Shown here piece by piece: positions 16,966-25,425 of a DNA stretch of 32,412 nucleotides. Each line of letters starts with the position of its first letter. Position 1 is the stretch's first letter. Position numbers and translations under genes: made by a program. A model generated the notes under the pieces. The model had not been told where the DNA came from, ran no database searches, and saw only the letters and a list, made by a program, of their open reading frames with translations. The stretch is from an uncultured Campylobacter sp. (GTDB lineage Bacteria > Campylobacterota > Campylobacteria > Campylobacterales > Campylobacteraceae): contig NZ_CALHIK010000081.1 in assembly GCF_938030785.1 (NCBI RefSeq), positions 1-32,412 of the forward strand, written 5' to 3'.

Positions 16966-16971
16966 TAACAT
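16966..16971 (+). promoter_or_regulatory. Possible -10 box for the folD operon
   Basis: TAACAT in TTTTAGGGTAACATTTGCC lies 28 bases before the folD ATG, preceded by an AT-rich run. AAAAAGG (16986-16992) is the RBS. It is the only promoter-like site I see ahead of the eight-gene run. Confidence 0.4.
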
Positions 16972-16998
16972 TTGCCTTATTTTTCAAAAAGGCTTTAA

Positions 16999-17856
16999 AT
17001 GACTTTAATTGACGGCAAAAGCATAAGCGCGAAGGTAAAAGATGAGATCAAATCGGCCGCTTCGGATCTTGCCGCAAAGGGCGTAGAACCCGCGCTAGCG
17101 GTGATTTTAGTAGGCGATGATGCGGCAAGCAAGACCTATGTCGCGAGCAAGGAGAAAGCCTGCGCCGCCTGTGGGATCCGATCCGTAGCGCACCGCTTGA
17201 GCTCCGACGTGGGCGAGGCGGCGCTTTTAGAACTGATAGAAAATTTAAACGAGGATGAAAGCATCGACGGCATCTTGGTGCAGCTGCCGCTTCCAAAACA
17301 TATCGATACGAATAAAATTTTAGAAAAAATAAGCCCGCAAAAGGACGTGGACGGATTTAGCGCGATAAACGTAGGCAAGCTTACTAGCGGGCTTGCGGAC
17401 GGTTTTGTGCCTTGCACTCCGCTTGGCGTGATGCGCCTGCTTGAGGAATACGGCGTGCAGATAGCGGGTAAAAACGCCGTCGTGCTAGGTCGCAGCAATA
17501 TCGTAGGAAAGCCGATGGCTAGCCTGCTTCTAAATGCCGACGCCACCGTTACGATCGCTCATAGTAAGACGAAAAACCTAAAGCAGCTTTGCGTAGATGC
17601 CGATATTTTGGTCGCGGCGGTCGGTAGGGCGCATTTTGTGAGCGCAGATATGGTAAAAGAGGGTGCGGTAGTAATCGACGTAGGGATCAATCGCGGCGAG
17701 GATGGCAAGCTAAGAGGCGACGTTGATTTTGACGCCGTTGCACCAAAATGCTCGCTAATTACCCCCGTACCGGGAGGCGTGGGACCGATGACGATCGCGA
17801 TGCTTCTTAGCAATACGATAAAATCGGCGAAAAATCGCTTAAGACAAAGAGCTTAA
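16999..17856 (+). CDS. folD: Bifunctional methylenetetrahydrofolate dehydrogenase / methenyltetrahydrofolate cyclohydrolase
   Basis: It interconverts methylene-, methenyl- and formyl-tetrahydrofolate for purine and formyl-Met-tRNA synthesis. The catalytic pair Y47/K51 lies in TYVASKEKA. QLPLPKHI (95-102), DVDGF (116-120) and PVPGGVGPMT (256-265) are family signatures. The NADP-binding loop is GRSNIVGKP (164-172). The 285-aa length is normal. The stop is directly followed by the lepB ATG. It is the first gene of a compact run ending with ychF. Confidence 0.95.
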   Translation: MTLIDGKSISAKVKDEIKSAASDLAAKGVEPALAVILVGDDAASKTYVASKEKACAACGIRSVAHRLSSDVGEAALLELIENLNEDESIDGILVQLPLPKHIDTNKILEKISPQKDVDGFSAINVGKLTSGLADGFVPCTPLGVMRLLEEYGVQIAGKNAVVLGRSNIVGKPMASLLLNADATVTIAHSKTKNLKQLCVDADILVAAVGRAHFVSADMVKEGAVVIDVGINRGEDGKLRGDVDFDAVAPKCSLITPVPGGVGPMTIAMLLSNTIKSAKNRLRQRA

Positions 17857-18702
17857 ATGAAAATACTAAGTAAAATTTACAAATTTTTATCGAGTTGGAC
17901 GGGAACGGTTATCGTCGTTTTATTTGTTATCCTTTTTGTGGCGCAGGCCTTCGTGATCCCCAGCGGATCGATGCGTACTACGCTTTTAGAGGGCGATTTT
18001 TTATTCGTTAAAAAATTTAGCTACGGCATCCCGACTCCGCATATTCCGTTTGTAGAGTGGCAGGTGGCTCCGGACAGCGACGGCGACGGGCATATCATCC
18101 GAGGCGAGGGCCCTAAGCGCGGCGACATCGTGGTTTTCCGCTATCCGCTCGATGTTAAAGTGCACTTCGTAAAGCGAAATTTTGCGGTCGGCGGCGACGA
18201 GGTGATTTTCGATCTGAATAATTTTTATCTCCGTCCGCATGAAGGCGACGAATTTATCGACGCAAACTACGATGCGAGCGATATCGTGATCCTGGGCGGC
18301 GAAAAATATGTCAAGGAGCCGTATAAATTTAAAGGCATCCACTACGATCCTAATAATCGAAACTCGATGCTGGCAAATGTCAAAGCTGCGCTTGATGGGG
18401 GTAAATTTGCTATGAAGCCCGTCAGTCTAAGCGAGATCGGGCAAAATTTCGAAAGCATGGGGCAGAGCTTCAATGCCTTTTATCTCAAAGTGCCGCAGGA
18501 TGAGTATTTTATGATAGGAGATAATCGCAACAACTCCGCCGATAGCCGCTTTTGGGGCTCGGTGCCGTATCGCCTGATCGTCGGCAAGCCGTGGTTTACC
18601 TATTTTAGCATCGATTCGGATCGCAAGATCCGCTGGGAGCGTATCGGGCGCTTCGTCGATACTCTGCAAAACGACGAAAGCTTGATCTACGAGCAAAAAT
18701 AA
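17857..18702 (+). CDS. lepB: Signal peptidase I
   Basis: Membrane-bound S26 serine protease that removes signal peptides of Sec substrates. One N-terminal membrane helix (WTGTVIVVLFVILFVAQAFVI, 14-34) is followed by the catalytic S38 in PSGSM. The general base is K106 in HFVKRNFAVGGD. The conserved end box is GDNRNNSADSRFWG. At 281 aa it fits Campylobacter proteins. The ATG touches the folD stop (TAAATG), so the two genes are co-translated. It works downstream of SecA, also encoded in this window. Confidence 0.94.
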   Translation: MKILSKIYKFLSSWTGTVIVVLFVILFVAQAFVIPSGSMRTTLLEGDFLFVKKFSYGIPTPHIPFVEWQVAPDSDGDGHIIRGEGPKRGDIVVFRYPLDVKVHFVKRNFAVGGDEVIFDLNNFYLRPHEGDEFIDANYDASDIVILGGEKYVKEPYKFKGIHYDPNNRNSMLANVKAALDGGKFAMKPVSLSEIGQNFESMGQSFNAFYLKVPQDEYFMIGDNRNNSADSRFWGSVPYRLIVGKPWFTYFSIDSDRKIRWERIGRFVDTLQNDESLIYEQK

Positions 18703-18712
18703 AGGGGTGAAG

Positions 18713-19621
18713 ATGCGGGTGGATAAAATTTTCATAGCGAGCGATCATGCGGGCTTTGAGGCCAAGGAGCAAGCCAAAAAAGTTCTCGCCGCCCTAGGTT
18801 ATGAAGCGGTCGATCTCGGCACGCACAGCGCCGAAGCGAGCGTGGATTATCCCGATTTTGCGGGCGCGCTGGCGGATAAAATTTTAGCCGAGTGCGAAGC
18901 TTGCGCGCGGAGCAAAAATTTTAAAGAAAGTAGCGGCGAAAATTCCGCTGCGGCCGCAGAAAATTCCAACACGGGCGGCAACGGCGATAACGAAAATTTC
19001 GGCGCGAATATAAACGGTAGCGGGAATTTTGACAGTACCGCGCAGCACGGCGAGAAAGATAAAAATTTTAACGCCGGCAATAACGATAGTGGCGAAAATT
19101 TCAGCACCTGCGCAAGTGTAGCCGACGGCGCAAATGCGAGCAAAGATAAAATTTTAAATTCCACCGACTACGGAATTTACGGCGTTTTGATCTGCGGTAC
19201 GGGCATCGGCATTAGCATCGCCGCAAACCGCCGCGCTCACGTGCGTTGCGCGCTGTGCCACGACGCAACGAGCGCGCGGCTGGCTAGAGAGCACAACGAC
19301 GCCAATGTCCTAGCTTTCGGCGCGCGGCTTATGGGCACGCTAGCGATCGAGGATATGATCAAGATGTTTTTCGGTACCGATTTTGCGGGCGGGCGCCACA
19401 AAAGGCGAGTGGATAAACTGGCCCTAAATTGCGGTGCGGACGGCACGATGGGCGTTTGCGGCGCAAGCGATGATGCAAGCTCTTGCGATCCGGATTTAGC
19501 GCGCAATTTCTGCGAGCAAAATTTTGCGCAAAGCGTGCAGGAGGGTGGTTGCGCGAATAAAATTTCACCGAATGAGAGCGGAGGCTTTGAGGCAAATTTA
19601 AAAACTGGAGGCGGGCGATGA
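18713..19621 (+). CDS. rpiB: Ribose-5-phosphate isomerase B with internal insert and C-terminal extension
   Basis: It interconverts ribose 5-phosphate and ribulose 5-phosphate. I start at ATG 18713, because GGGG lies five bases upstream. The GTG at 18707 overlaps that RBS. ASDHAGFEAK opens the protein. The active cysteine is C161 in LICGTGIGIS, with H194 in REHNDANVL, and GGRHKRRV binds phosphate. Two departures from the roughly 150-aa family stand out. About 90 low-complexity Asn/Gly/Ser residues (63-152) lie between ADKIL and YGVLICGTG, where the normal linker is about 10 residues. A C-terminal extension of about 66 residues contains several cysteines. The core motifs are intact, so the enzyme is probably active. 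It overlaps the next gene by four bases. Confidence 0.88.
   Translation: MRVDKIFIASDHAGFEAKEQAKKVLAALGYEAVDLGTHSAEASVDYPDFAGALADKILAECEACARSKNFKESSGENSAAAAENSNTGGNGDNENFGANINGSGNFDSTAQHGEKDKNFNAGNNDSGENFSTCASVADGANASKDKILNSTDYGIYGVLICGTGIGISIAANRRAHVRCALCHDATSARLAREHNDANVLAFGARLMGTLAIEDMIKMFFGTDFAGGRHKRRVDKLALNCGADGTMGVCGASDDASSCDPDLARNFCEQNFAQSVQEGGCANKISPNESGGFEANLKTGGGR
18899..19168 (+). repeat. In-frame AAATTT-type repeat insert in rpiB
   Basis: Eight cores of the types AAAATTTTAAAG, GAAAATTTC, GGAATTTTG and AAAAATTTTAAC, spaced about 21-50 bases, encode SKNFKES, GENSA, ENFGA, GNFDS, KNFNA, ENFST and KILNST. In this frame the core reads mostly Asn-Phe. Family sequence resumes at YGVLICGTG. 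Confidence 0.65.
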
Positions 19622-19860
19622 ACGTGATATTTGGAATTTTAGCGGCTATTTTTGCCGTGCTTTTGGTCCTTTCGATTAGAAAAAATTCTAAAATTTACGC
19701 CCTTCTTCGCAAAAGCGAGCAGAAAATTTCAAAACTTCAAAGTGACAACGAAAAACTAAAAACCGCCCTAAAATTCGGCATTGAAGCGCTGCAAAGCGAT
19801 AAGCAGGAAAAACTAAATTTAAAAATCCAAAACGCGAAATTGAAAAGAGGAAAATTATGA
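19618..19860 (+). CDS. Small membrane-anchored coiled-coil protein
   Basis: An 80-aa protein of unknown function. Residues 2-21 form one membrane helix (NVIFGILAAIFAVLLVLSI). Residues 28-78 form a charged coiled coil with heptad-like Leu/Ile spacing (LLRKSEQKISKLQSDNEKL and onwards). The topology is probably N-terminus out and coil in the cytoplasm. It overlaps both neighbours by four bases (ATGA at each end), so it is translationally coupled between rpiB and apt. I recall a small protein in the same place in C. jejuni. It has no enzymatic motif. Confidence 0.8.
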   Translation: MNVIFGILAAIFAVLLVLSIRKNSKIYALLRKSEQKISKLQSDNEKLKTALKFGIEALQSDKQEKLNLKIQNAKLKRGKL

Positions 19861-20405
19861 AAAATCTAAGCGCCGAGCAGAGAGACTATCTGTTTAGATC
19901 CATCCGCACCGTTAGGGACTTTCCGAAGCCCGGTATTTTGTTTTACGACGTCACGACGCTTGTGGGCGATAAAAAGGCGTTTAACTTCCTACTTGATCAC
20001 CTGGCCTCGCGCTATGCGGACTACGGGCTTGATTACATCGTGGGTATCGAAAGTCGCGGTTTCATCTTCGGTGCGGCGCTTGCGGCGCGGCTAGGCTTAG
20101 CCTTCGTGCCGATTAGAAAGCCCAAGAAGCTTCCCTACATCACGATTTCGCAAAAATACAGCCTCGAATATGGCTTCGATCAGGTCGAGATGCACGTGGA
20201 CGCCTTTGCCGCGGTGCAAAATGCTAAGGTGCTTCTAATCGACGATCTCATCGCCACCGGAGGCACGGCGCGCGCGGCTTTGGATCTCATCGCGCAGACG
20301 CAGGCTAAGTGCATCGAGGCCTGCTTTTTGCTAAATTTACGCGAGCTGAACGACCTTAGCGAGTTTACGCGGCGCACGAACGTTTATTGCATTTTAGAGG
20401 CCTGA
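19857..20405 (+). CDS. apt: Adenine phosphoribosyltransferase
   Basis: Purine salvage: adenine plus PRPP gives AMP. The PRPP-binding motif VLLIDDLIATGGTA is at 125-138. IVGIESRGFIFGAALA (61-76) and the VPIRKPKKLPY block (84-94) are typical of Apt, and the start FRSIRTVRDFPKPGILFYD (13-31) is the adenine-binding hood. The 182-aa length is normal. Its ATG overlaps the preceding stop, and the DedA gene starts one base after its own stop. Confidence 0.95.
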   Translation: MKNLSAEQRDYLFRSIRTVRDFPKPGILFYDVTTLVGDKKAFNFLLDHLASRYADYGLDYIVGIESRGFIFGAALAARLGLAFVPIRKPKKLPYITISQKYSLEYGFDQVEMHVDAFAAVQNAKVLLIDDLIATGGTARAALDLIAQTQAKCIEACFLLNLRELNDLSEFTRRTNVYCILEA

Positions 20406-20406
20406 T

Positions 20407-21018
20407 TTGGAAGAGCTACTTAAAAATTTACTGCAAGAATACCACCAATACGCCTATGTAGTGCTTTTCATCTGGTGCGCGCTCGAAGGGGAGGTCGCGC
20501 TGATTTTAGGCGGCATTATGGCGCACGAAGGGCATATAAATTTACCGCTAGGTATCTTTGTTGCGGGGCTCGGAGCGTTTTGTGGAGATCAATTTTATTT
20601 CTTTATCGGGCGCTATAATAAAAAATACATTAGCGAAAAGCTAAGCAAACAGCGCCGTAAATTTGCGATCGCGCACCTGCTTTTGCAGCGCTACGGCTGG
20701 CCGATAATCTTCCTGCAGCGCTATATGTACGGCTTTAGGATGGTAATCCCGATGAGTATCGGCATCACGCGCTACAGCTCGAAAAAATTCGCGATCGTCA
20801 ATCTTTTTAGCGCTTGGTGCTGGGCTGCGGCGACGATGGTTTTGGCGTGGTATTTCGGCGAGGAGATCTGGCAGGGCATCAGACTTGCGGAGAAGCATTG
20901 GTATTTCGCAATTCCGCTGATCGCAGGGTTTTTGTATCTGCTATATTTTGCGTTTAAAAAGATGGAAACTCATTTTATGAATTTACGAAAGGAAAGAGAT
21001 GAAAATAGAAATAGTTGA
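20407..21018 (+). CDS. DedA family membrane protein
   Basis: DedA/Tvp38-like inner-membrane protein. The family takes part in envelope lipid (undecaprenyl phosphate) recycling and in membrane-potential homeostasis. TTG start with GAGG six bases upstream. Family features are the E(G)xxP-like region FIWCALEGEVALILGGIMA (17-36) and the glycine-rich GLGAFCGDQFYFFIGR (54-69). The arginine-containing R[YF]xPxxR-like segment is QRYMYGFRMVIPMSIGI. A C-terminal helix (AIPLIAGFLYLLYFAF) closes the protein. At 203 aa it is a normal length. Its last 20 bases overlap pepA. Confidence 0.87.
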   Translation: MEELLKNLLQEYHQYAYVVLFIWCALEGEVALILGGIMAHEGHINLPLGIFVAGLGAFCGDQFYFFIGRYNKKYISEKLSKQRRKFAIAHLLLQRYGWPIIFLQRYMYGFRMVIPMSIGITRYSSKKFAIVNLFSAWCWAAATMVLAWYFGEEIWQGIRLAEKHWYFAIPLIAGFLYLLYFAFKKMETHFMNLRKERDENRNS

Positions 21019-22459
21019 TAAAAAGATAGATGAAATTTCGGCCGATTTTGAGGTGATTTTGGTCGTGGATAAAAATTTAAACCACGACTTTATCAAAGAC
21101 GCGGATAAGTTTGCGCTTTTTAATTACAAAGGCGAGGGCAATCTACTCCTTGCCGAGAGCGGGCGGCTGTACGTGGGGATCAAAGAGCTTAGCTTCGATA
21201 GGTTGCGAGCGGCGCTTGCGAGTGCATACAACGCGCTTAAGGGCTACGCGATCAAAAATTTTAAAATCGCCTTTTATAAATGCGGCTGCGACCGCAGAAG
21301 CACGATGGCGATGGTCGAGGGCGTGCTTTTAGGCGGCTATGAGTTTAACAAATACAAAAGCGAGAAGAAAAACTCCAGCTTGAATGAAATTTTAATCTCG
21401 ACGCAGGAGTACGGCGGCGGTAGCCCCGATGTGCAAAAGATGAACTATGGCGTGCAGCAGGGCGCCGTGATGGCAAACGCCGCAAATTTTGCGCGCGACG
21501 GCGTCAATGAGATCCCTGAAATTTACACGCCAGAAAAGATGGCGAGCGAGGCTGAAATTTTAGCCTCGAACTACGACGACGTGAGCGTTAAAATTTACGA
21601 CGAGGACTTTTTGCGCGAGCAGAATATGAATGCGTTTTTGGCAGTCAATCGCTCCAGCGCTCATCCGCCGCGCCTCATCCATCTAATCTATAAGCCGCAG
21701 CGTTGCCTAAAGCGCGTCGTTTTCGTGGGCAAAGGGCTTACTTACGACAGCGGCGGGCTAAGTCTGAAGCCGAGCGATTATATGCTTACGATGAAAAGCG
21801 ACAAAAGCGGCGCGCTTGCCGCGATGGGCATCATCAAGGGCGCCGCCGAGCTCGAGTTGCCGTTTGAGATACATGCGGTTATCGGCGCTACCGAGAATAT
21901 GATCGGCGGCGATTCGTATAAGCCCGACGACGTGCTACTTAGCCGCAGCGGCGTAAGCATTGAGGTTCGAAACACCGACGCGGAGGGCAGGCTCGTGCTC
22001 GCCGACTGCTTAAGCTACGCGCAGGATCTTGAGCCAGGTCTGCTAATCGATATGGCTACGCTTACCGGCGCTTGCGTCGTGGGGCTTGGCGAATACACGA
22101 GCGGCATTATGGGAAACAGCGAGGAGCTAAAGCGTAAATTTAAAGATCTTAGCGATTGTAGCGGCGAGCTATTTAGCATTTTGGAATTTAACGATTATCT
22201 GCGCGAGCTAATCAAAAGCAGTATCGCGGACGTCTCCAACTGCGCTTCCAGCAGATACGGCGGCGCGATAACCGCGGGGCTGTTTTTGGATAAATTTATA
22301 AAGGACGAGTATAAAGACAAGTGGCTGCACCTCGACATCGCGGGGCCTGCGTATCTGGAAAAGGCATGGGGCTATTACGCCGCGGGTGCGACGGGCGCGG
22401 GCGTGAGAGCGAGCCTGTACTTCCTGCAGGCTCTAGCCAAAGAGCTGAAGGGCGCGTAG
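20999..22459 (+). CDS. pepA: Leucyl aminopeptidase (M17 family)
   Basis: Two-metal cytosolic aminopeptidase. Metal ligands and catalytic residues match the family: K245 and D250 in GKGLTYDSGG, D268 in MKSDKSGA, and D327/E329 with R331 in NTDAEGRL. The spacing between D250, D268 and D327 equals that in E. coli PepA. The N-terminal domain (1-165) is shorter and divergent. The 486-aa length is normal. AAAGGAAAGAG within the end of dedA is the RBS. The stop is followed directly by the ychF start (TAGATG). Confidence 0.94.
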   Translation: MKIEIVDKKIDEISADFEVILVVDKNLNHDFIKDADKFALFNYKGEGNLLLAESGRLYVGIKELSFDRLRAALASAYNALKGYAIKNFKIAFYKCGCDRRSTMAMVEGVLLGGYEFNKYKSEKKNSSLNEILISTQEYGGGSPDVQKMNYGVQQGAVMANAANFARDGVNEIPEIYTPEKMASEAEILASNYDDVSVKIYDEDFLREQNMNAFLAVNRSSAHPPRLIHLIYKPQRCLKRVVFVGKGLTYDSGGLSLKPSDYMLTMKSDKSGALAAMGIIKGAAELELPFEIHAVIGATENMIGGDSYKPDDVLLSRSGVSIEVRNTDAEGRLVLADCLSYAQDLEPGLLIDMATLTGACVVGLGEYTSGIMGNSEELKRKFKDLSDCSGELFSILEFNDYLRELIKSSIADVSNCASSRYGGAITAGLFLDKFIKDEYKDKWLHLDIAGPAYLEKAWGYYAAGATGAGVRASLYFLQALAKELKGA

Positions 22460-23563
22460 ATGGGGCTTTCAGTAGGGATCGTAGGACTTCCGAACGTCGG
22501 TAAATCCACCACCTTTAACGCACTTAGCGGCGCGCAAAACGCGCAGGCGCAGAACTATCCGTTCTGCACGATCGAGCCTAATAAAGCGGTCGTGCCCGTG
22601 CCCGATGCCAGGCTCGGCAAGCTTGCACAGATCGTTAAGCCCGGTCGCATCGTGCATTCGACCATCGAGTTTGTAGATATCGCGGGCCTAGTGCGCGGAG
22701 CTAGCAAAGGCGAGGGGCTGGGGAATAAATTTCTTTCAAATATCCGCGAGTGCGAGATCATCCTTCATATCGTGCGCTGCTTCGAAAGCGGCGACATAAC
22801 CCACGTCGAAGGCTGCGTAGATCCCATCCGCGACATTGAGATCATCGAAACTGAGCTTATTTTAGCGGACATCGAGCAGCTTGGACGCAAAATCGAGCGT
22901 CTCGGCAAGGAAACCAAAGCAAATCAAAAGGGCGCTAAAGAGGCGCTAGCCGTGGCAAACGAGCTTTTGGCGCATCTAAACGACGGCAAGCCCGCTTCAA
23001 ATTTCGTGCTCAAAGAGGATGAAAGCTACATCGCTTTAAATCGCGAGCTGCGCCTGCTTAGTGCCAAAGATGTAATCTACGGCGCCAATGTGGACGAGGA
23101 CGGCATCGCGCAAGATAACGAATATGTCGCGCGCGTAAGAGAATATGCAAACGCTCGCGGCGCCGAAGTTATCAAGCTCTGTGCCAAGATCGAAGAGGAG
23201 CTCATAGGGCTAAGCGACGAGGAGGCGCACGAGATGCTGCAAAGCCTGGGCGTGCAGCAAAGCGGGCTGGAGCTAATCATCAAGCGCTCTTTTGCGAAGC
23301 TCAGCCTCATCAGCTACTTTACCGCAGGCGAGATGGAGGTGCGCGCGTGGACGATCACGAAGGGCTGGAAGGCTCCAAAGGCCGCGAGCGTGATCCACAA
23401 CGACTTTGAGCGCGGATTTATCAGAGCCGAGGTGATCGGATTTGACGATTTTATCGCGTGCGGCGGCGAGAGCAGGGCGAAAGAAGCGGGCAAAATGCGC
23501 CTTGAGGGCAAGGATTACGTCGTGCAAGACGGCGATGTGATGCACTTTAGATTTAATGTTTAA
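22460..23563 (+). CDS. ychF: Ribosome-associated ATPase YchF (Obg family)
   Basis: Universally conserved Obg-family P-loop protein that prefers ATP and binds ribosomes. The P-loop is GLPNVGKST (9-17) and the G3 region reads DIAGLVRGASKGEGLGNKFL. The altered G4 motif (NVDE in GANVDEDG) replaces NKxD, as expected for YchF. The C-terminal TGS-like domain includes SYFTAGEMEVRAWTITKG and ends GDVMHFRFNV. At 367 aa it is normal. It is the last gene of the folD-to-ychF run. No hairpin terminator is obvious after it. Confidence 0.96.
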   Translation: MGLSVGIVGLPNVGKSTTFNALSGAQNAQAQNYPFCTIEPNKAVVPVPDARLGKLAQIVKPGRIVHSTIEFVDIAGLVRGASKGEGLGNKFLSNIRECEIILHIVRCFESGDITHVEGCVDPIRDIEIIETELILADIEQLGRKIERLGKETKANQKGAKEALAVANELLAHLNDGKPASNFVLKEDESYIALNRELRLLSAKDVIYGANVDEDGIAQDNEYVARVREYANARGAEVIKLCAKIEEELIGLSDEEAHEMLQSLGVQQSGLELIIKRSFAKLSLISYFTAGEMEVRAWTITKGWKAPKAASVIHNDFERGFIRAEVIGFDDFIACGGESRAKEAGKMRLEGKDYVVQDGDVMHFRFNV

Positions 23564-24334
23564 AATTTATTTTTAAGTGCGTCGGATACAGGCCGTTTCA
23601 GCTTTAAATTTTAGTAAAATTTTGGCTTGTGCACGGGTTTAATGAAATTTTGATTTTTGCGCGTAGCGGCTTTTGGCTGAAATTTGTATCGCTAGAGCTA
23701 CAATGGGACTTGTGCGCTAAAGCATCATTAAATTTCGAGGCAAAATTTAATCGGCTTTGCTTGCGTTAAAATTTTACACAAGAAAAGCCACCTTGCGCTG
23801 GATTTGCGCTTAAATTCGCCTAGCAAAATATGTCTAAGAAATACTTCCGAAATCGGGCAAAAATTTATATACGGCGAAAACTGCGCGTAAATTTTAAAAG
23901 GCAAATTTTACTAAAGATCGCAAAGTTCGTATCTGCGTGCGATAGAATTTTAGCTATATATTTAAATTTACGGCTTACAAATTTGACATTCGGCGATTTT
24001 TAAATTTTATGATCTTAAATTTAAACATGTTTGTTTAGTATGCGGTGCGAACCGCGCTCGTAAAGCTAACCGTATTAAATTTGCCGCCGATAGGCGCGGC
24101 GTAATTTAGCGAAAATCCAAAACCAAACCCGCTTAAAATTTCGCAGTTTTATTTGGGCGGCAAGCGTAGCGATTGCCGCGCGGAATTCCGCGAAGTAGAA
24201 TTTGTTGCCGCGGAATTTTGCCGCGCAGAATTCCGTCACGCCGCAGAGTCTTGCGGAAGGATGAGCGGGTTTTCTAGCGCCGAGCAAACAGCGCCTAGCA
24301 AGCGGCACTAAATTTAACTTAATTTTGGAGGATT
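23564..24334. repeat. Gene-free repeat mosaic with palindromic clusters
   Basis: About 770 bases without a credible gene. The left part has AAATTT cores with GC-rich spacers. At 24179-24192 there is a perfect 14-base palindrome CGCGGAATTCCGCG. It is followed by related words (GCCGCGGAATTTTG, CCGCGCAGAATTCCG) up to about 24245, so the stretch can fold into several alternative stems. The 24075-24308 minus frame is low complexity and has no RBS. Confidence 0.5.
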
Positions 24335-25081
24335 ATGCGAAATAAGCAGCCCTGTATCGAAGGCAGGATAGAAAACTTGCACGTCCGCGTCCTTAGGCAG
24401 GAGATCGAGACGCTCGTGCTTTTTGAGATCGACGGCGTCCGCTTTCGTATGCGTTGCAGGTCGTTCTCGTTTAAGCAGGGCGATTTGGTGCGCGTCAAAT
24501 ACTGTAAGCAAGGATATCTAGGCAGCCTCGTCGCCTTGGAAGTCGAGTGCCGCAGAACGCCTTTGGAATGTGCCCGCGATTTTGCATTGAGCGCGCTGGA
24601 TGCCGTAAAACGCACGCTATCTTTAGCTTGGGACATTTTGATCACGTTCGGTCTGATCTTTTTCGTCACGACGGTATTTTACGCGATCTATTTTGCGTTC
24701 GCAAAAGACGCATTCCCAAACCTAGGCGATTTTTTCTACACTTGTGCGGGGCTTGCGTTTGTTGCGATGATAATTCTGGCATACGTTTATGCGATCGTCC
24801 GCACTATTGAAAGGCGCGCACCTCGCTTGGCGCAACTGGTGTTTAACCTTGCCAAGCGACTACTTGGCTTAGCGCGACTATTTTGGGCGGTATTGATTGC
24901 TTGTGTTGCTGCGATTGCGGTGCTGGTTTGGATTTATATGATATTTATTAAGGATAAAACGGCAAGCCTGAGTGATTTTTTCTATTCTTGCGTGGTGCTT
25001 GCGTTTGTGTGCGTGATATGCATGGTTTGCTCCACTTGCATGCAAAAACTCTCATCATGGCGCAAGCGTCGTAAGAAATAG
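24335..25081 (+). CDS. Membrane protein of unknown function with an internal duplication
   Basis: I cannot name this 248-aa protein. Residues 8-72 look like a small beta-barrel, possibly OB-like, cytoplasmic domain (GRIENLHVRVL, FEIDGVRFRMR, GDLVRVKY). Two similar membrane units follow. The first has helices near 100-122 and 136-156, the second near 183-205 and 218-236. The linkers match between units: DAFPNLGDFFYTCAGLAFV (125-143) against DKTASLSDFFYSCVVLAFV (207-225), an offset of 82 residues. It ends with a basic tail (SSWRKRRKK), placing the C-terminus in the cytoplasm by the positive-inside rule. GGAGG precedes the ATG by three bases. It stands alone between intergenic mosaics. Confidence 0.75.
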   Translation: MRNKQPCIEGRIENLHVRVLRQEIETLVLFEIDGVRFRMRCRSFSFKQGDLVRVKYCKQGYLGSLVALEVECRRTPLECARDFALSALDAVKRTLSLAWDILITFGLIFFVTTVFYAIYFAFAKDAFPNLGDFFYTCAGLAFVAMIILAYVYAIVRTIERRAPRLAQLVFNLAKRLLGLARLFWAVLIACVAAIAVLVWIYMIFIKDKTASLSDFFYSCVVLAFVCVICMVCSTCMQKLSSWRKRRKK

Positions 25082-25159
25082 CGCTACTCCGCCGCATAAA
25101 TGTACAGCGCGGAATTTCATAATTACGTCGCCTCAAATTTACATAGCAGAATTTCGCGC

Positions 25160-25255
25160 CGTGCTATAAATTTTATGCGCCCCGAAATTTTGAAATTTCG
25201 TTTCGCACAAATACGGCAAGCTACAAAATTCCGCCACGCGAATAAACCATACCGC
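25160..25255. repeat. 96-bp direct repeat, left copy
   Basis: It starts CGTGCTATAAATTTTATGCG and ends CATACCGC. It matches 28895-28990 in the same orientation over 96 bases without gaps, with five differences (about 95% identity). Inside lies GAAATTTTGAAATTTC (25184-25199). The two copies flank the TonB-dependent receptor gene. Confidence 0.9.
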
Positions 25256-25331
25256 TGCAAATTTTACATTTTTAAAATTCCCGTGCTCCTAAGCCTTTGA
25301 TCGCTCGCCGTTTATTTTAAAGCCGGCGGAA

Positions 25332-25359
25332 GCTCAAACAAACTAAAGCTCGTTTGAGC
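25332..25359. terminator. Stem-loop between convergent genes
   Basis: GCTCAAAC (25332-25339) and GTTTGAGC (25352-25359) form a perfect eight-pair stem with a 12-base loop. It lies downstream of the minus-strand receptor gene (stop at 25426). There is no strong T-run on either strand (GGCTTTAAAA on the minus side), so terminator function is uncertain. Confidence 0.4.
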
Positions 25360-25425
25360 CGGGAATTTCGGATAAATTTAAATTTACACACTAGAGTCTA
25401 AGCAATCGACCCAATAAGCGACGAT

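Larger units (their letters stand above)
25082..25425. other. Gene-free convergent intergenic stretch
   Basis: Between the 24335 gene and the receptor gene, transcribed towards each other. It holds the left 96-bp direct repeat (25160-25255), more AAATTT cores (25260-25280, 25370-25385) and the stem-loop at 25332-25359. A 66-codon frame at 25100-25300 is repeat-derived and not supported. Confidence 0.55.
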
